From positions 157,772,817-157,836,816 of the forward strand of contig CM061132.1 in NCBI GenBank assembly GCA_030789695.1: a DNA stretch of 64,000 nt. The letters are read 5' to 3'. This DNA comes from Scilla litardierei. Lineage: Eukaryota; Streptophyta; Magnoliopsida; Asparagales; Asparagaceae. The position numbers and the translations under genes are program-made. Under the pieces are notes generated by a model. It worked only from the letters and a program-made list of their open reading frames with translations. It was not told where the DNA came from and ran no database searches. Below are positions 57,028-64,000 of the stretch, one piece after another; position 1 is the first letter of the stretch, and every line of letters begins with the position of its first letter.

Positions 57028-57477
57028 CTATGTAGCATTGGTCTCTTCAATTGCGAATCCATATAATGTGGACACCTTGGAGACACATATTATGTGTATT
57101 TCAGAACTTACAAGTCAGCAAGTTGTGTCCATATTGACATGTCCATGTCTATGTGCCATGTCCGTGCAACATAGGACATGCATATGCATCTCTGTCACTT
57201 TTTAGGCATCCCGTTTCACTCTTGCTTTGGAAAACATGCTCCTGCAGCTCCTCTATGTAGCATTGGTCTCTTCAATTGCGAATCCATATAATGTGGACAC
57301 CTTGGAGACACATATTATGTGTATTTCAGAACTTACAAGTCAGCAAGTTGTGTCCATATTGACATGTCCATGTCTATGTGCCATGTCCGTGCAACATAGG
57401 ACATGCATATGCATCTCTGTCACTTTTTAGGCATCCCGTTTCACTCTTGCTTTGGAAAACATGCTCCTGCAGCTCCT
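57028..57477. repeat. Exact 225-bp tandem duplication
   Basis: 57028-57252 and 57253-57477 appear identical throughout (start CTATGTAGCATTGG, end GCAGCTCCT). It lies upstream of the first visible RSH1 exon. The identical ORFs within it are not conserved-looking. Confidence 0.93.
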
Positions 57478-57719
57478 CTATCCTTCTTGAAGAGAACCCA
57501 TAAGAAGAAGGTTATAAAATCATGAGGTTCGTGTATCATGTTAATAATTTCCTATCCCACAGACGTCAAACACGCATTCCTATTCCTACTAGTTAAATGG
57601 CTTCCCTGTTTTATAAGCATCTGAAGTATAAGGTTTCTTTGGTCATCTACGTGTCCTGGCAGAAAGGTTGGTTAACCACATTGGCAATGTTGAGCAAAAA
57701 AGTCATGAGGTAGTAACTA

Positions 57720-57965
57720 GGAAGTATGCCAGTAGAAGGACACGTAAGAGAGTCATAGAAGTTGTCCCATTTTCTAAGTGCATGAGTAGTTGATTATTGA
57801 CAGCATCACAGCGGAGGAGAGATTCTACTTGAACGATGTTAAGAAGAGCTAGGAGCCTAGGAAGTAGGAAGTATACCAATAGAATGAAAGTAAGAGATCT
57901 AGAAATTTGTCCAATTTACTGGGAACAAAAGTTGTTTGAAAATTGACAGTAACACAGAGGGAGGA
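57720..57965. repeat. Diverged ~147-bp tandem duplication
   Basis: GAAGTATGCCAGTAGAAGGA... (57721) and GAAGTATACCAATAGAATGA... (57868) share the order GTAAGAGA, TTGTCC, ATTGACAG, CACAG.GGAGGA. Confidence 0.65.
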
Positions 57966-58499
57966 CGGCAGGGAGTGAATGATCTTTTTAAAAATAATCA
58001 TAGCATTGTTCAGAAAAGCCTCGAGTAGAAAAGCTAGTGTTTTTAGGTTCTGAAATAATCCCAGTCAATGACTAGAAAAGGCCACAGATATCCAAATTTT
58101 TGCAGCTCACTTTCCACCCAAATATCCTAACATCCAATGATTCAGCTTAAGATCATACAGACCATCACAAGCTCAGGTAAATACAACATGAATAACATGT
58201 TTTCAGGAACCATGACAATCATGTTGCAGCTGGAAAACCCGAATGATCTTCAGGTTAAAAGAGTGACATTGACGAGTTTCTGAGCTGTGCATTGTGAAAA
58301 CAAACACACTTGGTTTTGGGACTTCTGGTAAACATTAACTCAACTTCATTTAGAAGGTTGACAGTATTTCTAATAAGGAGCTTCTCATTTCCGAGTCAAA
58401 GAATCGAAAAAAGTGTAGGTGAACTGAGAATGTGATGGTCAAACAGTAAAATAGAGGGTAAGAACCGAGAAAGAAAGAAATAAAACAGAATATGGTATG

Positions 58500-58970
58500 G
58501 GAAGATTCAAGCGAAACCAAGGTTTTAGGTCTCGGTATCGCTCCTCCCAAAATTTAGGTTTCGGTATCGAAATCGCCCGTTTTGGTGCTTTCAGAAGCAG
58601 ATTTCGTTTTCGTCCATATCGGCAGTTTCGGCAGTTTCATTTCGGGTATCGGTATCGGTTTCGGAGATACTTTAAATATTTATACACTATATACATAGAG
58701 TGACATATTACATATACATTTAACATGTAATGTAATCATGAAAGGCTGAAACAAGTTAAGTAAAAAGTTGTAAGCATTTATGAACTAAATCTAGCACGTA
58801 TACGCTTATGAAATACATCTAAAGATCTGCATACCTTTTTCTATATTTTTTCTGTATTTGTGCTGTATTTTTTTGTATTCTTCATGTATTTCTGTATTTT
58901 TATATATTTTTCCTGTATTTTTCTGTATTTTCCTGTATTTTTCAGTATTTTTCTATTCATATTACTCATT
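58500..58970. repeat. GTTTCGGTATCG-type and CTGTATTTTT-type short repeats
   Basis: 58515-58670 holds many TTTCGGTATCG / GGCAGTTTCGG variants; 58840-58970 holds a CTGTATTTTT(C)-like repeat. They may be terminal parts of an old transposon together with 59110-59760. Confidence 0.55.
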
Positions 58971-59109
58971 TGTAACAAAAATTAACTAATTAATTAATAT
59001 AAAAGAACAATAAAAATTGATGAGCCATAAATGACTTTATAATACAAAAATGAATAAAATACATCAAAAGATGCAAAAATGAAGGAAAAAAATAAAAAAA
59101 TTCAAAATC

Positions 59110-59760
59110 TCATTCGAAATTATCCTCATCCGGCTGTGGTGCACGGTAGTATGGAGGATAGAAACACTACATCTGTTCCGGTCCTAAAAATGATATCATC
59201 ATGTTATCATATGCTTAGGGCATGCTCGACTCGATGAAAGGCGTGTCATGACTGCCTTGACTACTAGACTGCTCAGTCACGTTCGGACTGTACCTGTAAT
59301 GACTACCATAATCCGCATAGACATCAGAGTGTATGTACGGTGCGAAATAACCGTCATGATTGCCTGAGTATTCATTGAAATACTGAATGGTAGGAATATC
59401 ATAACCTTCATAATAATCAGAATAACGTTGATATTCGTGATAGTCAGATTGTCTACCGTAGGTATCGTTCACCCGTTCTTCACTTTAGTGCTGCATATCA
59501 TGATCTCTATACACATGCGAATGTGATGTATCATAAGCATGGTCCCCACGTCTCTCAGTAAAGCAAACGGATTCCGACGGACCACAACCTGCGTCGTAGG
59601 ACCTTGGTCATCGGGAGACGAATCATCATCGCTATCGTGTCGAGCCTAAGTGTCTCCCTTCTTTCGCTTGTACGTGATATTTGTTGAGGCATGACTTGGT
59701 CGTTTCCTTCGTATTTGGTTAACTTAATGTCCTTTTTAGAATTAACAATAAGAGGCACAA
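59110..59760 (-). pseudogene. Degenerate Tyr-rich ORF, possible transposase tail
   Basis: Not recognised with certainty. On the minus strand, an acidic/polar stretch (DSDDDSSPDDQGPTTQ) precedes a Tyr-rich region (59472-59215, SDYHEYQRYSDYYEGYD...) and AYDNMMISFLGPEQM. Stops interrupt it at several places. Tyr/Asp-rich tails of this kind occur at the C-termini of some plant hAT-type transposase-like proteins; no DDE or BED motif is visible here, so this is only a guess. Confidence 0.3.
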
Positions 59761-59998
59761 TTTAGTCTCTTAGCTATAAACGATTAGTCTAAAATATATG
59801 CTTATCTATAATTAACAGTCAATGTAAATTATTACTTCATAATGTTAGCTTTAGTCGTCGTTTTCTATGATCCAATAAAACTGCAATTTTTCTAAACTAA
59901 TCAAAGCGATATGATAAATTTAACAAAATTATAATTTAGGAAAATGAAGATATTTACAAGGGATGCTTATAATGCATGAGGTCTGTCATGTTTCGCAG

Positions 59999-60151
59999 AA
60001 GGACGACGATAAAGGGGTCCTGGCATCGGTCGATCTAACAACAGAAGATAATCTACAAGGTCACATTACGACGGACAAGAGATTGCTGAAGAAACTGATC
60101 GTAAAGGCCAACTTAATCCTAGAAGCATACAAAAAGAGTGGCGGTGCCTGA
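59999..60151 (+). other. Candidate orphan exon
   Basis: After a splice-acceptor-like TTTCGCAG the frame reads KDDDKGVLASVDLTTEDNLQ, continues with a Lys/Leu-rich end (KRLLKKLIVKANLILEAYKK) and stops at SGGA, about 50 residues of plausible protein composition. No partner exon or family was recognised. Confidence 0.25.
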
Positions 60152-60779
60152 ACTAATGAAGATGATCGGATCTGTTTTGCAAAGTTACTGTCAAATGATC
60201 GAAAATATTGCCAGAGTTTCCCCATGGCTTGAAAATGATTTAGGTGAACAAAATGTACACATAATAAAATCACACTCAACACTTATGACTTTATATTAGT
60301 ATTTGCTATGCATCAAGATCAACTCTTAAATATGATCTATTGAATTGGCTAGTCAAGCCTCTTATTTGATTTTAGATTATATGTGCATGATCTACATTAT
60401 TATTATTAATGTTATTACTATATTAGTGATATAATTACTAATGATACCGTGAGACCTTGTGCCATCTCAAGTTCGTCCTATTAAAAAGGCCACTCTGGTG
60501 CTGCATATATCTTCCGGAATATTAAATTTGGTCTTGCAAGTGATGTTTTCAATCTGTTTTGCATCATAAGCTCCTATAGATCATTAAATTTACTATTGGT
60601 GGAATTATTCTTTATCACTTCATAGATATTATTTTTAATTTTATTTTGTAATGCGGCTACTTCGTAGATATGATCATTCATGATAATATTCAACGGAGTT
60701 GATTTGAGGATTTGACTCCTCATAGACCGGTTTTCAAGATCGACTTTTCATCTCCCAAGCTATGTAACTCCATTCTCTG

Positions 60780-61250
60780 GTTCCGTACCTGAAACCTAAA
60801 TAGTGGGGTCATTGTTAGACCTCATTTTAGATCAAAGCATAAGGTCACAACGTCTTAGTTTGTTGGGGTCCATTTATATTAACCCCAAAGAATTGACTCC
60901 AAAGTCCTTGATTGAAGCGGACTCAACTATTTACAAGTAAGCATATCTTTAAGATAGCCACATCCACTTACAAATTAACTTTACACAAGCTTCAACAACA
61001 AGTATGGTTGGAAGGGTCAACTTATTTCATACGATAGTGGCTATATAAAAAGGGAAAAGAATACAACAAACGGATGACCTAAACCCCACAGAAAACCTTA
61101 GTATACTCTACTTTTCTAATCTATTTAGTTATTGTTGTCATAACCACCACAATGAAGCATCTAACTTGGGTAACAGAGGGAGTTTTGGGGCAAATTTCTC
61201 TACTTTTTTGTTTGCAAACTTGAAAACAAACTAATAATGATAGAACAATA
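60780..61250 (+). repeat. Probable old Gypsy-type LTR remnant
   Basis: CTATATAAAAAGGG (about 61044) followed by a CTAACTTGGGTAACAGAGGG-like block resembles the TATA and R/U5 arrangement of plant Gypsy LTRs. Boundaries and duplication were not found. Confidence 0.35.
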
Positions 61251-62404
61251 ATTTTTTCCCTAATCAAATCCAAATACTCTCAGTTTTTGACGGCCTCGCA
61301 GGAATTGTAGCTCTGCCTCTTTGGATCAAAAATGAAAATCTCAAAATTTTGCTATTCTTTTACTTCTATTTTGATGATTTTCTTGATGTAAACAAGAAGA
61401 TTATAGCTAGTTTGGTTGACCATGTTAAAAAATCAAAGATTAAATTATAAAAGACGAACTGTATTAAGAAATTTTAAGACAGATGAATATGATTCTAATT
61501 TTTAATGCAATTCCAATTGCAATTCAGACGGATAAGTCTCAACTAACTAATTTTTAAGTGTGGATTGAATTAATTCTTATTTGCTTATTTTATTTGTTGA
61601 TCATGCTCAATCATCAATGTCGAATAGATAGAACTTGTAAACAAAATTGCTCGGAGCTTCAAGCAAGATATCAAAAGAGGAAAGATGTACTACAGACCTA
61701 TGGAGCATGAAAAGCAGGTAATAAATAATAGCAGATCTAAAATCCAATGCAATTTTTAGGAACACGTGTATAATGGAGGAATTACCTGCTTCTATGACTA
61801 AATGCATTACTACTCTATGACTAGATGTGTTGCTACATGCTAATTTTATCATTTTATGTATTGTTTCTTTCTATTATAAATATGTAAAACATGTTGACTT
61901 TGCTATCATATTTTGAAGGTTTGGCAACTGATAGGTTTGACTTCTTTAAACAGTTGAAAAGGTTTTGCAACTGTTACCGTATGGCATCATACACAATGTA
62001 TTCAGATAAGTCAGACCATAACATGCTTTGTGAGTTTATATGGTTTATTGGTTTGAATATAGTTAGATATATCCATGGAATGTATATGGCATCTATTTTG
62101 CACATCTGATATGATACCTTGATATTTAGACAATACCCACAACATATCCTTGATATCCGCAAACTTATATTATATTTTTCAAGCCAATATGAGTTTGATA
62201 TCTGATATTTAGATCCATACAACTAATAAGATGAATCACAATTTTAGGCAACTCTAGTGATCAATCGACACTTAATAGGATTAATCTCAACAAATTTAGT
62301 GTGTGTGTAGTTCGACCAACAAAATGTAAATAGGCCTAGTCATTTTAGGACTGAGACCGAGTCTAACACAATGTTGGTGGCATTGCAGAAATTTAGGAGG
62401 ATGC
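61251..62404. other. AT-rich intergenic, nothing recognised
   Basis: No convincing coding sequence; short ORFs only. Confidence 0.5.
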
Positions 62405-62803
62405 TGATACGATCTTGAGGATCGATCAATTAATTTTAGATTTAAAAGTGGAAAAATATGAAAAGGTGGAATTTTTATATAAGAGAATAGCGAAGAACAA
62501 TGATAACTTGGGCTCTTTTCGAGACGAACCATATCTCCTAGCTTTTAACTGAACGGAATAAAAGCCTAAATCTCCTTCACGAGATGCCTAAGAAGTTCTT
62601 CACAATTCAAGCATAAAAAATAAGAAAGGCGGCTAGCCCTAATAAATAGAAAAGAGGGGATTTACTAATCTAGTCTGAAAAAAACTAGAATACCCCTAGA
62701 CCCACTAACCCACTACGCGGTTCCTCCACGCCTCCTACGTCGCACGTACGTCACCAGAGTTGGGCCCGTCCCTTCATTGGGGGCAGATGATGCGTCCGCA
62801 TCA
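62405..62803 (-). repeat. 3' LTR of the Reina-type element (399 bp)
   Basis: On the minus strand it starts TGATGCGGACGCATCATC and ends GATCGTATCA, the usual Reina LTR ends; short length fits the lineage. A CTTATATAAAAA TATA-like site is near 62475-62487. Confidence 0.85.
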
Positions 62804-63998
62804 ATACCCCCCTAAAAGAGCCACCTTGTCCTCAAGGTGGAAGTCTGGAAACTGCTCCTGGATCACGTTGTACGCCTCCCATGTAGCATCGCAATTTGGC
62901 AACCCCATCCAATGTATCAGCACCTCCATGCGCCCGCTCGGTCCCTGGCGGACGGCCCGAACCTCCAATGGCTCCAACAGCACCCTCCATATCCTCAGTC
63001 ATGGTGGACGGTAGCGTAGACAACACCGTCTGCTCTCCAATGGCACGGCGAAGCTGCGACACATGAAATACTGGATGTATCATAGCCGTCGGGGGCAACC
63101 TCAACCTGTAAGCCACTTGGCCAATCTTGGCCAAAATCTCGAAGGGCCCAAAGAATCTAGCCGATAGCTTCTCGTTCCGTCTCCTCGCTAGTGATCTCTG
63201 TCTGTAGGGTCTCAGCTTCAGATATACCATATCACCCTCCTGAAAGTGCACATCACGACGATGTCCATCTGCTCTAGTTTTCATCACCTGCTGAGCCCGT
63301 AACAAGTGCTTCTTCAGCTCCTCCATGTAATCCTCCACCTGAGACACTGGTGTCTGTCTGTCCCCAAACCGAAGCAACTCTGGTGAGTCCCTCCCATACA
63401 ACACCCGAAATGGTGTTGTCCCTGCTGCTGAGTGGTACGAAGTATTGTACCAATACTCCACCCACGCCAACCACCGATACCACCACTGAGGTGTCTCCGA
63501 CGCAAAACATCGCAGATACGTCTCAATGCTGCAGTTCACTACCTCCGTCTGCCCGTCTGTCTGAGGGTGATAGGCGGTACTCCTCTTTAACACCGTCCCC
63601 TGGACACAGAATAGCTCCCGCCAAAACCCACTCATGAACACCTGGTCCCGGTCCGACACTATGGACGCTGGGATCCCATGCAGCCGTATCACCTCTCGAA
63701 TAAAAGCTGTAGCCACTGAAACTGCCGTGTACGGGTGTTTCAGCGGTATGAAGTGAGCGTACTTACTCAATCTATCCACCACCACGAATATCACCGTGTA
63801 TCCCTCCGATCTGTGTAGCCCATCGATGAAGTCCATCGTCACCTCCTCCCAGACCTGCTCAGGCAACGCTAAAGGCTGCAACAACCCGGCTGGCGTCATG
63901 GCCATGTACTTGTGACACAGGCAGACGTTACAAGCGGCAACCAAGCGGGCTATAGTATTCCTCATACCGGGCCAGTAAACCTCTCGGGACATCCGCAT
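62801..63998 (-). pseudogene. Integrase with C-terminal chromodomain (Reina chromovirus), one frameshift
   Basis: Inserts element cDNA; the chromodomain is thought to guide it to marked chromatin. The frame from 63998 reads the end of the zinc finger (CNVCLCHK), then catalytic D56 (TMDFIDG), D116 (VSDRDQVF) and E152 (PQTDGQTE), numbering from the first residue shown; D116 to E152 has the DD35E spacing. [24 protein letters not shown] and [12 protein letters not shown] follow, the usual GPF/Y region of chromoviruses. Near 62990 the frame is lost; the chromodomain ([16 protein letters not shown]) continues in another frame (62983-62801). Its stop TGA is formed by the first bases of the 3' LTR. 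The rest of pol lies beyond the window. Confidence 0.92.
62804..62814 (-). other. Polypurine tract of the Reina-type element
   Basis: Minus-strand TAGGGGGGTAT immediately before the LTR. Confidence 0.85.
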
Positions 63999-64000
63999 AT

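Larger units (their letters stand above)
62405..64000 (-). mobile_element. Reina-type chromovirus (Gypsy), 3' end, runs off the window
   Basis: 3' LTR, polypurine tract, chromodomain and integrase in the expected order on the minus strand. The insertion-side flank is GATGC (62400-62404); the 5' half and the second duplication are beyond 64000. Confidence 0.9.

Noticed and set aside
57002..57430. Two identical 67-codon-type ORFs
   Set aside because: Consequence of the exact tandem duplication; no similarity or start context supporting a gene.

Overview
This window looks like a repeat-rich intergenic stretch of a flowering-plant nuclear genome. The supporting evidence is spliced plant genes, plant LTR retrotransposon lineages (Tat, Athila, Reina, Copia), hAT and Helitron elements, and AT microsatellites. 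The GC-rich second exon of the ERF gene is compatible with a monocot, but the species cannot be named from the sequence. Only two host genes are recognisable, both on the minus strand. One is a complete two-exon group VII ERF transcription factor (1370-2258) with the N-terminal MCGGAI degron. The other is the 3' third of an RSH1-type (p)ppGpp synthetase/hydrolase gene with its ACT domain (exons in 54039-56723).

Layout. 1-712 is a Gypsy LTR fragment. 1370-2350 is the ERF gene with its TATA box. 2732-3476 is a solo LTR in the upstream region of the ERF gene. 3604-4343 is a non-autonomous hAT element. 4982-43561 is one Tat-lineage Gypsy element on the minus strand, flanked by the duplication GCCAT. 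It is about 8.9 kb of its own sequence, blown up to 38.6 kb by three nested insertions. These are an Athila-like Gypsy element (10214-23251, duplication ACCAT, minus strand) in its integrase, a mostly non-coding Copia-type element (23959-31947, plus strand) in its RNase H region, and a non-coding Gypsy-type element (34786-43393, plus strand) in its right LTR. The last of these carries two opposed Helitron 3' ends and a ~2.9 kb tandem array. 43562-46230 holds diverged repeats and a Copia LTR remnant. 46231-51252 is a second Tat element with gag and protease only. 52575-53301 is a second hAT copy with a perfect 8-bp duplication. 54039-56723 holds the RSH1 exons. 57028-62400 is AT-rich sequence with tandem duplications and transposon remnants. 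62405-64000 is the 3' end of a Reina-type chromovirus that runs off the window.

How the parts relate. Most of the window is layered retrotransposon insertion; no operon or multigene pathway is present. The most unusual signals are: (i) clusters of a CACTCGGCCGAGTG-type palindrome next to TATA boxes, both in the LTRs of the Athila-like element and just upstream of its intact 721-codon extra ORF, suggesting a copied promoter module; (ii) a Helitron whose putative 5' terminus has been tandemly amplified; (iii) four hairpins with a conserved core and differing but still pairing stems in the non-coding Copia-type element; (iv) an antisense ORF in the Tat element with two introns that would splice in frame. 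The two Tat elements are deleted in complementary ways: one keeps pol without gag, the other gag-protease without pol.
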